NCBI RefSeq assembly: GCF_001050015.1
Contig: NZ_CVTB01000301.1
Coordinates: 1-20,146 of the forward strand
Length of the DNA stretch: 20,146 bases
Source: Mycolicibacterium malmesburyense
GTDB lineage: Bacteria > Actinomycetota > Actinomycetes > Mycobacteriales > Mycobacteriaceae
Reading direction: 5' to 3'
The notes under the pieces were generated by a model. It was not told the DNA's origin and ran no database searches. It worked only from the letters and a program-made list of their open reading frames with translations. Position numbers and translations under genes: made by a program. Every line of letters begins with the position of its first letter. The stretch's first letter is position 1. Shown here in pieces: positions 7,621 through 14,469 of the stretch.

Positions 7621-8790
7621 ATGGCCTTGCACCGCGCATTGTGTGCCCTCGCTGCCACGCCCGTCTTGCTGATGGCGTGCTCGCCCGCCGCGCAGGAAGC
7701 CGAGCCCTCACCGTCGTCGGCGCCCATCAACAAGGCGGCGACCGCCGTGCCCGAGGCCCCGCCCGCCGCTCCGGCGGCCCCCGCGTGTGGCGCCGGTGAA
7801 TCGCTGCTGTCGGCCATGTCGACTCGCGACAAGCTCGCTCAGCTGTTGATGGTGGGTGTTTCGAATGCGGCGGACGCACGCGCGGTCGTCGACAATCACC
7901 ACGTCGGCGGCATCTTCGTCGGCAGCTGGACCGACCTGTCGATGCTGTCCGACGGCTCGTTGGCAGGCATCGCGAGTGAGGCGACCCCGCTGCCGCTCGC
8001 GGTGAGCGTCGACGAGGAGGGCGGCCAGGTGTCGCGGTTGGCCGGGCTGATCGGCAGCCAACCGTCGCCCGCCTCGCTGGCGGCCAGCAGCACGCCCGAC
8101 GAGGTCTACAACATCGCGCTGAAGCGGGGCCAGGCCATGCGCGGGCTCGGCATCACCGTCGACTTCGCGCCGGTTGTCGACGTCGATGGGGGCGGTGCCA
8201 TCGGCGACCGGTCGTTCGGCTCCGATCCGGCCGTCGTCACCGATTTCGCGGGCGCGTATGCCCGTGGCCTGCGCGACGGCGGTGTGATGCCGGTGCTCAA
8301 ACACTTCCCCGGTCACGGGCGCGCCTCGGGCGACTCGCACACGGGCGGCGTCACGACCCCACCGCTCGGCGAACTGGAAACTACCGATCTGGTGCCGTAC
8401 CGGACGTTGGCAACCCAGGCGCCGGTCGGAGTGATGGTCGGTCACCTACAGGTGCCGGGGCTCACCGGCAGCGATCCGGCCAGCCTGAGCCCGGCGGCCT
8501 ACGCGCTGCTGCGGTCGGGCAGCTATGGCGGCCAGCCGTTCAACGGCCCGGTGTTCACCGATGATCTGTCCGGGATGCGGGCCATCACCGACCGGTTCGG
8601 GGTGGCCGAGGCGGCGCTGCGGAGCCTGCAGGCGGGTGCCGACGTCGCACTGTGGCTGAGCACCGGTGAGGTGCCCGCCGTGCTCGACCGGCTGGAGAAG
8701 GCGTTGGATGCCGGTGAGCTGTCGATGTCCAGCGTCGACGCCTCGGTGCTGCGGATCGCCGGGATGAAGGGCCCCAACCCGCGCTGCTAG
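7621..8790 (+). CDS. lpqI: Lipoprotein beta-N-acetylglucosaminidase (NagZ-like, GH3)
   Basis: A 389-residue lipid-anchored glycoside hydrolase family 3 enzyme. LpqI removes GlcNAc from GlcNAc-MurNAc fragments released in peptidoglycan turnover. The signal peptide ends in a lipobox LMAC with the lipidated Cys at residue 20, followed by a Pro/Ala-rich linker to about residue 56. Catalytic features are SVDEEGGQVSRL (129-140), KHFPGHG (227-233), the DSH general acid/base dyad (238-240) and the nucleophile Asp314 in FTDDLSG. The frame is open upstream, but ATG 7621 gives the signal peptide directly. TAGTGT at 7607-7612, 8 nt before the ATG, is a possible -10 for a nearly leaderless mRNA. Divergent from the Rv0236A-like gene; followed 81 nt later by a TetR gene. 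Confidence 0.93.
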   Translation: MALHRALCALAATPVLLMACSPAAQEAEPSPSSAPINKAATAVPEAPPAAPAAPACGAGESLLSAMSTRDKLAQLLMVGVSNAADARAVVDNHHVGGIFVGSWTDLSMLSDGSLAGIASEATPLPLAVSVDEEGGQVSRLAGLIGSQPSPASLAASSTPDEVYNIALKRGQAMRGLGITVDFAPVVDVDGGGAIGDRSFGSDPAVVTDFAGAYARGLRDGGVMPVLKHFPGHGRASGDSHTGGVTTPPLGELETTDLVPYRTLATQAPVGVMVGHLQVPGLTGSDPASLSPAAYALLRSGSYGGQPFNGPVFTDDLSGMRAITDRFGVAEAALRSLQAGADVALWLSTGEVPAVLDRLEKALDAGELSMSSVDASVLRIAGMKGPNPRC

Positions 8791-8858
8791 TTCCCAGCCA
8801 CCACCCCTGCTGGTTCCCGCCTGCCACCCGCTGCCGACGCCCGGTTCCCGCCGATTGC

Positions 8859-8872
8859 TTACCCTGGTGGAA
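8859..8872. promoter_or_regulatory. Near-match to the TTAC-N6-GTAA operator at the tetR start
   Basis: TTAC-CCTGGT-GGAA has one mismatch to the TTAC-N6-GTAA element found at fabG4/fadA2 and fadE5. Its last base is the A of the tetR ATG, and it contains the GGTGGA ribosome-binding site. The right half is imperfect, so it may be chance. Confidence 0.25.
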
Positions 8873-9501
8873 TGGCCGGAGGGACCAAGCGGTTGCCGCG
8901 CGCGGTGCGCGAGCAGCAGATGCTGGACGCCGCCGTGCAGATCTTCTCGGTGAACGGCTACCACGAGACGTCGATGGACGCGATCGCCGCCGAGGCGCAG
9001 ATCTCCAAGCCGATGCTGTACCTGTACTACGGGTCGAAAGAGGAACTGTTCGCCGCGTGCCTGGATCGCGAGCTGGCGCGGTTCGTCGACGACGTGCGCA
9101 GCCGGATCGACTTCAAGCAGAGCCCGAAAGACCTTCTGCGCACCGCCGTCCTGGCGTTCCTGAACTACATCGACGCGAACCGGGCGTCGTGGATGGTGCT
9201 CTACAGCCAGGCCACCAGCTCGCAGGCGTTCGCGCACACCGTGCGCGAGGGCCGCGAGCGGATCATCGATCTGGTCGGCAGGCTGCTGCGCTCGGGCACG
9301 CGGAACCCCGAGCCCGACACCGACTTCGACATGATGGCCGTCGCCCTGGTCGGCGCAGGTGAGGCGGTGGCGTCACGGGTCAGCACCGGCGACGCCGGCG
9401 TGGACGAGGCCGCCGAACTGATGATCAACCTGTTCTGGCGCGGCCTGAAGGGCACGCCGTCCGACCACCCCATCGAGACTGCGGTGAGATCGCCGAACTA
9501 G
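8872..9501 (+). CDS. TetR-family transcriptional regulator (Rv0238 position)
   Basis: A 209-residue one-domain-plus-ligand-pocket repressor. The helix-turn-helix lies at about residues 34-54 (TSMDAIAAEAQISKPMLYLYY), followed by the usual GSKEELFAACL. The C-terminal part is helical with no recognisable ligand signature. ATG 8872 is preceded by GGTGGA. In M. tuberculosis the equivalent gene (Rv0238) is followed by the vapBC24 toxin-antitoxin pair; here only 30 bp separate it from the convergent htdX end, so that pair is absent. Its operator is not known. It is the only DNA-binding protein visible in the window, so it is a candidate, no more, for the TTAC-N6-GTAA operators near fabG4/fadA2 and fadE5. 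Confidence 0.92.
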   Translation: MAGGTKRLPRAVREQQMLDAAVQIFSVNGYHETSMDAIAAEAQISKPMLYLYYGSKEELFAACLDRELARFVDDVRSRIDFKQSPKDLLRTAVLAFLNYIDANRASWMVLYSQATSSQAFAHTVREGRERIIDLVGRLLRSGTRNPEPDTDFDMMAVALVGAGEAVASRVSTGDAGVDEAAELMINLFWRGLKGTPSDHPIETAVRSPN

Positions 9502-9531
9502 ATCGCGATCTGTGCGCAGTCTCGCCACGCC

Positions 9532-10383
9532 TCACAGTGAGCGGACCGTCCCGAACAGATGCGGCTCGCGCTTCTTCATGTCGCGCAACGTCAGATCCCA
9601 GCCGTCGGACACCCGGTCGACGTAGAGGCCCGCGCTGGCGGGCAGCACCACCGGCTTGGCGAACTTCACCGAGTACTTGACCGCGTCCGGCAGCTGGCCC
9701 TCGATGTTCGCCAGAACCGCTGCCGCGGAGAACATTCCGTGCGCGATGACGGTCGGGAACCCGAACAGCTTGGCCGCGATCGGATTGGTGTGGATCGGGT
9801 TGTGGTCGCCACCCACCGAGGCATAGTGCCGGATCTGGCCCGGGGTGATGCGCAGCATCGCATTCGGCGGGCCGAGTTTCGGCGGCTTCTGCGGCGGCGG
9901 CTTCGGCTCGTCGGACAGGCTCGTGCGCTGCTGGTGCAGGAACGTGGTGATCTGATGCCACGCCTGCTCATTGCCGACGCTGACGTCGGTGACGATGTCG
10001 ACCAGCAGGCCCCGCCGGTGCTCACGCAGGTTCTCCGCGTGCACCTTGACCGAGACGGAGTCGGTGACCGCGATCGGACGGTACTGCGTGATGTGGTTCT
10101 CGATGTGCACCGAACCCATTGCCGCGAACGGGAAGTCGAAGCCGGTGACCAACGACATCAGCGTGGGGAACGTCAGCGCGAACGGATACGTCAGCGGAAC
10201 GGTGTCGCCGAACCGCAACCCCGTCACCGCCGCGTAGGCCGCCACGTTTCCCGGATCGATGCTCAGATCCTCGACGCTCAGCGTGCGGTCGGGCAACGTC
10301 TCGCCGCGCGGCACGAACGGCAGGGCGCCCGCCGCCGCGCGCGCCAGGTTCATCAGCCCGGACGGTTGACTCGCACCTGTCAT
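9532..10383 (-). CDS. htdX: (R)-specific enoyl-thioester hydratase HtdX (MaoC family)
   Basis: A 283-residue double hot-dog MaoC-type dehydratase/hydratase that interconverts (R)-3-hydroxyacyl and trans-2-enoyl thioesters. The hydratase-2 motif YASVGGDHNPIHTNPIAAKLFG starts at about residue 187, with catalytic D193 and H198 and conserved N195. The length matches M. tuberculosis Rv0241c (280 aa). ATG 10383 has a strong ribosome-binding site GAAGGAG at 10397-10391 with a 7-nt spacer. It is second in the fabG4-htdX operon, 69 nt behind fabG4. With FabG4 it supplies the hydration and keto-reduction steps of an acyl-CoA cycle through the R isomer; the direction in vivo is not visible from sequence. 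Confidence 0.92.
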   Translation of the reverse strand: MTGASQPSGLMNLARAAAGALPFVPRGETLPDRTLSVEDLSIDPGNVAAYAAVTGLRFGDTVPLTYPFALTFPTLMSLVTGFDFPFAAMGSVHIENHITQYRPIAVTDSVSVKVHAENLREHRRGLLVDIVTDVSVGNEQAWHQITTFLHQQRTSLSDEPKPPPQKPPKLGPPNAMLRITPGQIRHYASVGGDHNPIHTNPIAAKLFGFPTVIAHGMFSAAAVLANIEGQLPDAVKYSVKFAKPVVLPASAGLYVDRVSDGWDLTLRDMKKREPHLFGTVRSL

Positions 10384-10403
10384 GCCTCGACTCCTTCTCG
10401 TTC

Positions 10404-10436
10404 CGGTCCTCGCTCGTTCCTCGCTGCGATCCTCAC
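10404..10436 (-). repeat. Three tandem GYGAGGAHCG units between fabG4 and htdX
   Basis: Reading on the minus strand, GTGAGGATCG (10436-10427), GCGAGGAACG (10424-10415) and GCGAGGACCG (10413-10404) follow each other with spacers of 2 and 1 nt. They lie in the fabG4-htdX intercistronic mRNA upstream of the htdX ribosome-binding site. Each unit contains an AGGA that could mimic a weak Shine-Dalgarno core. Confidence 0.6.
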
Positions 10437-10452
10437 TCGTCGTCGCCTTCGG

Positions 10453-11805
10453 TCACGCCCCCAACCACGCCTGGCCGCACACCCGCACCGTGTTTCCGGT
10501 GACGGCGTTCGACGCCGGGCTCGCGAAGTAGGCGATCGTCTCGGCGACGTCGACCGGTTGGCCGCCCTGGTACAGCGAATTGAGCCGACGGCCCACCTCG
10601 CGGGTGGCCAACGGAATCGCCTCGGTCATCTTGGTCTCGATGAAGCCCGGCGCGACCGCGTTGACCGTGACGCCCTTGTCGGCGTAGGCCTGCGAGAGGC
10701 TGTCGGTCAGCCCGATCATGCCCGCCTTGGTGGCCGCGTAGTTGGTCTGCCCGCGGTTGCCCGCGATGCCGGCCATCGACGACAGCCCGACCACCCGGCC
10801 GCCCTCACCCAGCACGCCGTTGTCGACCAGACCCTCGGCAAGCGCCAGCGGCGCAACGAGATTTACCGCGACGACGGAATCCCACCGCCCCTCGTCCATG
10901 TTGGCCAGCAGCTTGTCCCGGGTGATGCCCGCGTTGTTGACCAGGATGTCCGCGCGCCCGTCGTGCACCTCGCGCAGGTGCTCGGTGATCTTGTCGACCG
11001 CATCCTCGGCGGTCACGTCGAGCGTCAGCGCCGTGCCGCCGACCTTCGAGGCCGTCTGCCCCAGCGCCTCGGCCGCCTGCTCGACGTCGATGCACACCAC
11101 CTTCGCGCCGTCGCGGGAGAACACCTCGGCGATCGTCGCGCCGATGCCGCGCGCCGCGCCGGTGACGATCGCGACCTTGCCGTCCAGCGGGCGATCCCAG
11201 TCCGCCGGCGGCGCCGCATCGTCGGGGCCGACCCGGAACACCTGACCGTCGACGTAGGCCGACTTGCCCGACAGCAGGAACCGCATCGTCGACTCCAGAC
11301 CCGTCGCGGCGGGTTTCGCCTCCGGCGACAGGTAGACCAAGTTCACGGTCGCGCCGCGACGCATCTCCTTGCCCAGCGACCGGGTGAACCCCTCCAGCGC
11401 GCGCTGCGCGATGCGCTCATGCTCGCTGCCCGCCAACTCCGGGGTGGTGCCGACGACGACGATGCGTCCGGACGCCCCGAGGTTGCGCAGCAGCGGGGTG
11501 AAGAACGTGTAGAGGCCCTTGAGTCCGCTCGGCTCGGTGATGCCGCTGGCGTCGTACACCAACCCGCCGAACGAGTCGGCCCAGCGCCCGCCGAGATTGT
11601 CGGAGACGACGTCGTAATCCTCGGCGAGCGCGGTGCGCAGCGGTTCGACGAGGCGGCCTTCACCGCCGATCAGCAGCGTGCCCGCCAGCGGCGGCTCGCC
11701 GGGCTTGTAGCGGCGCAGCGTCTCGGGTTGGGGGATGCCGAGTTGCTTGGCGAGGAACGATCCCGGCGCCGAATGGACGATTTGCGAGTACAGATCGGAA
11801 GCCAT
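10453..11805 (-). CDS. fabG4: High-molecular-weight 3-oxoacyl-thioester reductase FabG4
   Basis: A 450-residue two-domain short-chain dehydrogenase (M. tuberculosis Rv0242c is 454 aa). Family members reduce 3-oxoacyl-CoA with NADH or run in reverse. Residues 1 to about 195 form the N-terminal flavodoxin-like domain peculiar to this HMW type. The ketoreductase domain starts near 206, with nucleotide-binding TGAARGIG at 215-222, NNAG at 290-293 and the catalytic Ser343, Tyr356 and Lys360 ([11 protein letters not shown]). The C-terminal [20 protein letters not shown] end is intact. ATG 11805 follows GGAG at a long spacing. It is divergent from fadA2 across 46 bp holding a perfect palindrome, and first in the operon with htdX. 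Confidence 0.95.
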   Translation of the reverse strand: MASDLYSQIVHSAPGSFLAKQLGIPQPETLRRYKPGEPPLAGTLLIGGEGRLVEPLRTALAEDYDVVSDNLGGRWADSFGGLVYDASGITEPSGLKGLYTFFTPLLRNLGASGRIVVVGTTPELAGSEHERIAQRALEGFTRSLGKEMRRGATVNLVYLSPEAKPAATGLESTMRFLLSGKSAYVDGQVFRVGPDDAAPPADWDRPLDGKVAIVTGAARGIGATIAEVFSRDGAKVVCIDVEQAAEALGQTASKVGGTALTLDVTAEDAVDKITEHLREVHDGRADILVNNAGITRDKLLANMDEGRWDSVVAVNLVAPLALAEGLVDNGVLGEGGRVVGLSSMAGIAGNRGQTNYAATKAGMIGLTDSLSQAYADKGVTVNAVAPGFIETKMTEAIPLATREVGRRLNSLYQGGQPVDVAETIAYFASPASNAVTGNTVRVCGQAWLGA

Positions 11806-11814
11806 GAGGACGAA

Positions 11815-11830
11815 CTTACTCCAGAGTAAG
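11815..11830. promoter_or_regulatory. Palindromic operator between fabG4 and fadA2
   Basis: CTTACTC-CA-GAGTAAG is a perfect inverted repeat with 7-bp arms, centred in the 46-bp region between the divergent starts. The inner 14 bp (11816-11829) read TTAC-TCCAGA-GTAA. The same TTAC-N6-GTAA form occurs upstream of fadE5. The length and symmetry fit a TetR-type repressor dimer. The site would cover the -35/spacer of the fadA2 promoter and the 5' leader of fabG4. Confidence 0.72.
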
Positions 11831-11839
11831 AAGGGTGGG

Positions 11840-11845
11840 TACTAT
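11840..11845 (+). promoter_or_regulatory. -10 element of fadA2, leaderless arrangement
   Basis: TACTAT (TANNNT) is followed by 6 nt and the ATG at 11852, the spacing for transcription starting at the A of ATG. On the opposite strand the same bases read CCATAGTA and may serve as the fabG4 -10. The operator palindrome lies 9 bp upstream. Confidence 0.5.
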
Positions 11846-11851
11846 GGGTGC

Positions 11852-13150
11852 ATGCCTAGTGATACCCGCCGACGCGTCGCCATTCTCGGTGGCAACAGAA
11901 TTCCCTTCGCCCGTGCCGACGGCGCCTACGCCAACGCGTCCAACCAGGACATGTTCACCGCCGCGCTGGGCGGCCTGATCGAGCGCTTCAACCTCGAGGG
12001 CGAGACGCTCGGCGCGGTGATCGGCGGGGCCGTGCTCAAGCACAGCCGCGACTTCAACCTGATCCGCGAATGCGTGCTCGGCAGCGCGCTGTCGTCGTAC
12101 ACCCCCGCCTTCGACATCCAGCAGGCGTGCGGCACCGGCCTGCAGGCGGCCATCAGCGCCGCCGACGGCATCGCCTCGGGACGCTATGAGGTGGCCGCGG
12201 CCGGCGGCGTGGACACGGCGTCGGACGCACCGATCGCGCTCGGCGACGACCTCCGTCGCACCCTGCTCGGGTTGCGCCGGGCCAAGTCGAACGTCGACCG
12301 GCTCAAGCTCGTCGGCAAGCTGCCCGCCTCGCTGGGCGTTCAGATCCCGGTCAACAGCGAACCCCGCACCGGCATGTCGATGGGCGAGCACGCCGCCGTC
12401 ACCGCCAAGGAGATGGGCATCAAGCGCGTCGACCAGGACGAGCTGGCCGCCGCGAGCCACCGCAACATGACCGCCGCCTACGACCGCGGTTTCTTCGACG
12501 ACCTCGTCACGCCGTTCCTCGGCCTGTACCGCGACAACAACCTGCGTCCCGATTCGTCGGCCGAGAAGCTGGCCAAGCTCAAGCCCGTGTTCGGCGTCCG
12601 CAACGGCGACGCGACGATGACCGCGGGCAACTCCACCCCGCTGACCGACGGCGCGTCGGTGGCCCTGCTGGCCAGCGAGAAGTGGGCCGAGCAGCATTCG
12701 ATCGAGCCGATGGCCTACTTCGTCGACTCACAGACCGCCGCGGTCGACTACGTCAACGGCCGTGACGGCCTGCTGATGGCCGGCACGTACGCGGTGCCGC
12801 CGCTGCTGGCCCGCAACGGCCTGACCCTGCAGGACTTCGACTTCTACGAGATCCACGAGGCGTTCGCATCGGTGGTGCTGGCCGTGCTTCAGGCGTGGGA
12901 GTCCGAGGAGTACTGCAAGGAGCGCCTCGGCCTCGACGCCGCGCTCGGCTCCATCGATCGGTCGAAGCTGAACGTCAACGGCTCGTCGATCGCGGCCGGG
13001 CACCCGTTCGCCGCCACCGGTGGGCGCATCGTCGCGCAGCTGGCCAAACAGCTGGCCGAGAAGAAGAAAGAGACCGGAAAACCGGTGCGCGGCCTGATAT
13101 CGATCTGCGCTGCCGGCGGCCAGGGCGTGACCGCGATTCTCGAGGCCTAA
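11852..13150 (+). CDS. fadA2: Acetyl-CoA acyltransferase (thiolase) FadA2
   Basis: A 432-residue thiolase (M. tuberculosis Rv0243 is 440 aa) that cleaves 3-oxoacyl-CoA with CoA or condenses acyl-CoA with acetyl-CoA. Catalytic residues are the nucleophile Cys93 (QQACGTGLQ), His335 in HEAFA, His384 in GHPFAATGG and Cys419 in SICAAGGQG. The HEAFA box, in place of NEAFA, is the form seen in trifunctional-enzyme-type thiolases. The frame is open upstream to other ATGs (for example 11804, 11735), but those starts would overlap the palindrome and the fabG4 gene. ATG 11852 fits the family N-terminus and a leaderless promoter. It is divergent from fabG4 and probably co-regulated with it. Confidence 0.94.
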   Translation: MPSDTRRRVAILGGNRIPFARADGAYANASNQDMFTAALGGLIERFNLEGETLGAVIGGAVLKHSRDFNLIRECVLGSALSSYTPAFDIQQACGTGLQAAISAADGIASGRYEVAAAGGVDTASDAPIALGDDLRRTLLGLRRAKSNVDRLKLVGKLPASLGVQIPVNSEPRTGMSMGEHAAVTAKEMGIKRVDQDELAAASHRNMTAAYDRGFFDDLVTPFLGLYRDNNLRPDSSAEKLAKLKPVFGVRNGDATMTAGNSTPLTDGASVALLASEKWAEQHSIEPMAYFVDSQTAAVDYVNGRDGLLMAGTYAVPPLLARNGLTLQDFDFYEIHEAFASVVLAVLQAWESEEYCKERLGLDAALGSIDRSKLNVNGSSIAAGHPFAATGGRIVAQLAKQLAEKKKETGKPVRGLISICAAGGQGVTAILEA

Positions 13151-13229
13151 AGGGCTGCAGTAACCGGCGCGAAAATTTTTTCCGGCGGCTGTAACGCCCC
13201 CCGAAACGGCGCCGATACACCGGGTAGCT

Positions 13230-13285
13230 CCGTACTGCCGTCTGACCCCCCGACCCGACGGCAGTACGGGGCACTAAATGTTTTT
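13230..13285 (+). terminator. Strong hairpin after fadA2, probable terminator
   Basis: A perfect 13-bp stem (13230-13242 pairing with 13257-13269, arms CCGTACTGCCGTC and GACGGCAGTACGG) with a 14-nt C-rich loop. A TTTTT run follows at 13281-13285, 11 nt beyond the stem. It lies 80 nt after the fadA2 stop and upstream of the oxidoreductase gene, and would separate the two units. The T-run is farther off than in a classic intrinsic terminator. Confidence 0.55.
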
Positions 13286-13308
13286 GGCCCCCGTGCTTCG
13301 ATGGGGGA

Positions 13309-14241
13309 ATGCAGACCAGCGTCGCCCTCACCGGACTTCTGACCGACGCCGACAACCGCTCACCGCTCGATGCGGCCCTGGACAAGCTGGCATCGCTGCG
13401 CGACGAGGGGTTCCGCCGGGTGTGGATGGCCCAGCTGCCCTACGACCCCGACCTGCTGACGATCCTGGCCGTCGCGTTCCGCGAGATCGACACCATCGAG
13501 GTCGCGTCGGGCGTGATCCCGATCCAGGTCCAGCACCCCACCCAACTCGCGCAGCGGGCGCTCACGCTCAACGCCATCGCGGGCGGGCGCTTCACGCTGG
13601 GGATCGGGCTCAGCCATCGACTGGTGACCGAAGGGGTGTGGGGCATCTCGTACGACAAGCCGGTGCGGCAGATGCGCGAATACCTCGACGCGCTGCTGCC
13701 CCTGCTGGGCGGTGAGCCCGCGGACGCCTCCGGTGAGTTCTGGACGACGCGCGGATCGCTGAAGGTGCCCGGCGCACCGCGACCCGACGTCTACCTCGCC
13801 GCGCTCGGCCCGCAGATGCTGCGCCTGGCCGGCCGCCGCAGCGCCGGGACCATGACCTGGATGACGGGCCCCAAAACGCTGGCCAACCACGTCGTCCCGA
13901 CCCTGCGCACGGCCGCGGCGGAGGCAGGCCGCGACGAGGGCTCAGTGCGGGTCGTGGCCTCCCTGCCGATCAGCGTCACCGACGACGTCGACGGCGCCAG
14001 GGCCAGGGCCGCCGAGGAGTTCGCGGTGTACGGGCAGCTGCCGTCCTACCGCGCCATGCTCGACCGCGAGGGCTTCGCCGGCCCCGCCGACGCTGCGATC
14101 ATCGGCGACGAACAGACGGTGTCGCAACGCCTCGACGACCTGGGTGCCTCCGGGGTCGACGAGTTCGTCGCCAGCGTCTTCGACGCCGATCCCGAGGCCC
14201 GTGCGCGTACCCGCGCGCTGCTGCGATCCAAGGACGCCTGA
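13309..14241 (+). CDS. Luciferase-like (LLM) F420-type oxidoreductase
   Basis: A 310-residue TIM-barrel protein of the bacterial luciferase-like superfamily, in a branch that in mycobacteria usually uses coenzyme F420. Family features are VASGVIPIQVQHPTQLAQRALTLN-type strand-helix text near residues 64-85, AGGRFTLGIGLSHR (about 91-104), YLAALGPQMLRLAGRRSAG (about 161-180) and MTWMTG. ATG 13309 is directly preceded by GGGGGA, which can pair with CCCCC at 13288-13292, so the site may be partly hidden in a hairpin. M. tuberculosis has no such gene between fadA2 and fadE5, as far as I recall. Cofactor and substrate are inferred from family only. Confidence 0.88.
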   Translation: MQTSVALTGLLTDADNRSPLDAALDKLASLRDEGFRRVWMAQLPYDPDLLTILAVAFREIDTIEVASGVIPIQVQHPTQLAQRALTLNAIAGGRFTLGIGLSHRLVTEGVWGISYDKPVRQMREYLDALLPLLGGEPADASGEFWTTRGSLKVPGAPRPDVYLAALGPQMLRLAGRRSAGTMTWMTGPKTLANHVVPTLRTAAAEAGRDEGSVRVVASLPISVTDDVDGARARAAEEFAVYGQLPSYRAMLDREGFAGPADAAIIGDEQTVSQRLDDLGASGVDEFVASVFDADPEARARTRALLRSKDA

Positions 14242-14261
14242 AGCCGAAAAATCGGGTCTGG

Positions 14262-14277
14262 TGTGATCGAGATCACC
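14262..14277. promoter_or_regulatory. CRP-like (Rv3676-type) binding site
   Basis: TGTGA-TCGAGA-TCACC matches the CRP/FNR-type consensus TGTGA-N6-TCACA in 9 of 10 defined bases; its core GTGATC-GA-GATCAC is a perfect palindrome. It lies between the end of the LLM gene and the small RNA, immediately upstream of a TACGAT -10 at 14282-14287. If the start site is near 14295 the site centre is near -25, a position more likely to repress than activate. Confidence 0.6.
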
Positions 14278-14281
14278 GGCG

Positions 14282-14287
14282 TACGAT
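14282..14287 (+). promoter_or_regulatory. -10 element of the small RNA promoter
   Basis: TACGAT (TANNNT) about 8 nt before the predicted 5' end. No good TTGACA-like -35 is seen. A degenerate SigF-like pair (GTCT, 18 nt, GGCGTA) can be drawn over the same bases but is poor. Confidence 0.45.
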
Positions 14288-14294
14288 CGGTCGC

Positions 14295-14399
14295 ACGACG
14301 GGTTCGGGAGTGGTAATTCCGAAGAGTCGGCAAGGGTTGAAAGCCGACCGCGCGAGACTGATGTGACGCACCTGGTGCCCTCCCGAACCCGCCCTTTTT
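14295..14399 (+). ncRNA. Structured small RNA, probable F6 (ncRv10243) homologue
   Basis: About 105 nt with a clear RNA architecture. A perfect 12-bp outer stem pairs 14299-14310 (CGGGTTCGGGAG) with 14380-14391 (CTCCCGAACCCG) and is followed by CCCTTTTT. Inside it, GTCGGC 14326-14331 pairs with GCCGAC 14343-14348 over an 11-nt loop, and GCAC 14368-14371 pairs with GTGC 14375-14378. The outer stem plus T-run would itself act as terminator. Mycobacterial sRNA F6 lies between fadA2 and fadE5 in M. tuberculosis and is about 100 nt, so position and size agree; here the LLM gene intervenes. No convincing open reading frame lies within it. Its targets cannot be read from this window. Exact ends are estimates. 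Confidence 0.72.
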
Positions 14400-14408
14400 G
14401 TGTCCGTC

Positions 14409-14451
14409 CAACAAAAACGCCCCCGGGAAGAGACCGGGGGCGTTCTTGTTG
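14409..14451. terminator. Bidirectional intrinsic terminator of fadE5 (and sRNA side)
   Basis: An inverted repeat with a CGCCCCCGG/CCGGGGGCG core (14418-14426, 14434-14442), a 7-nt loop, AA/TT, one A-C mismatch and then CAACAA/TTGTTG. On the minus strand the GC core is followed by TTTTTGTTGG, a good U-tract, 19 nt beyond the fadE5 stop. It would also catch read-through from the sRNA side. Confidence 0.88.
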
Positions 14452-14469
14452 CGAAGCGGCAGAAGAGGC

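Noticed and set aside
8790..8850. Three GTTCCC copies (8790, 8813, 8844) between lpqI and tetR
   Set aside because: Short, unevenly spaced, not palindromic; compatible with chance in C-rich DNA.
9500..9511. AGATCGCGATCT palindrome between the tetR and htdX ends
   Set aside because: No loop or T-run, and it lies at convergent gene ends where an operator is not expected.
9559..11829. 756-codon plus-strand open frame antisense to htdX and fabG4
   Set aside because: It crosses two real genes and their gap, is Arg-rich, and shows no family features.
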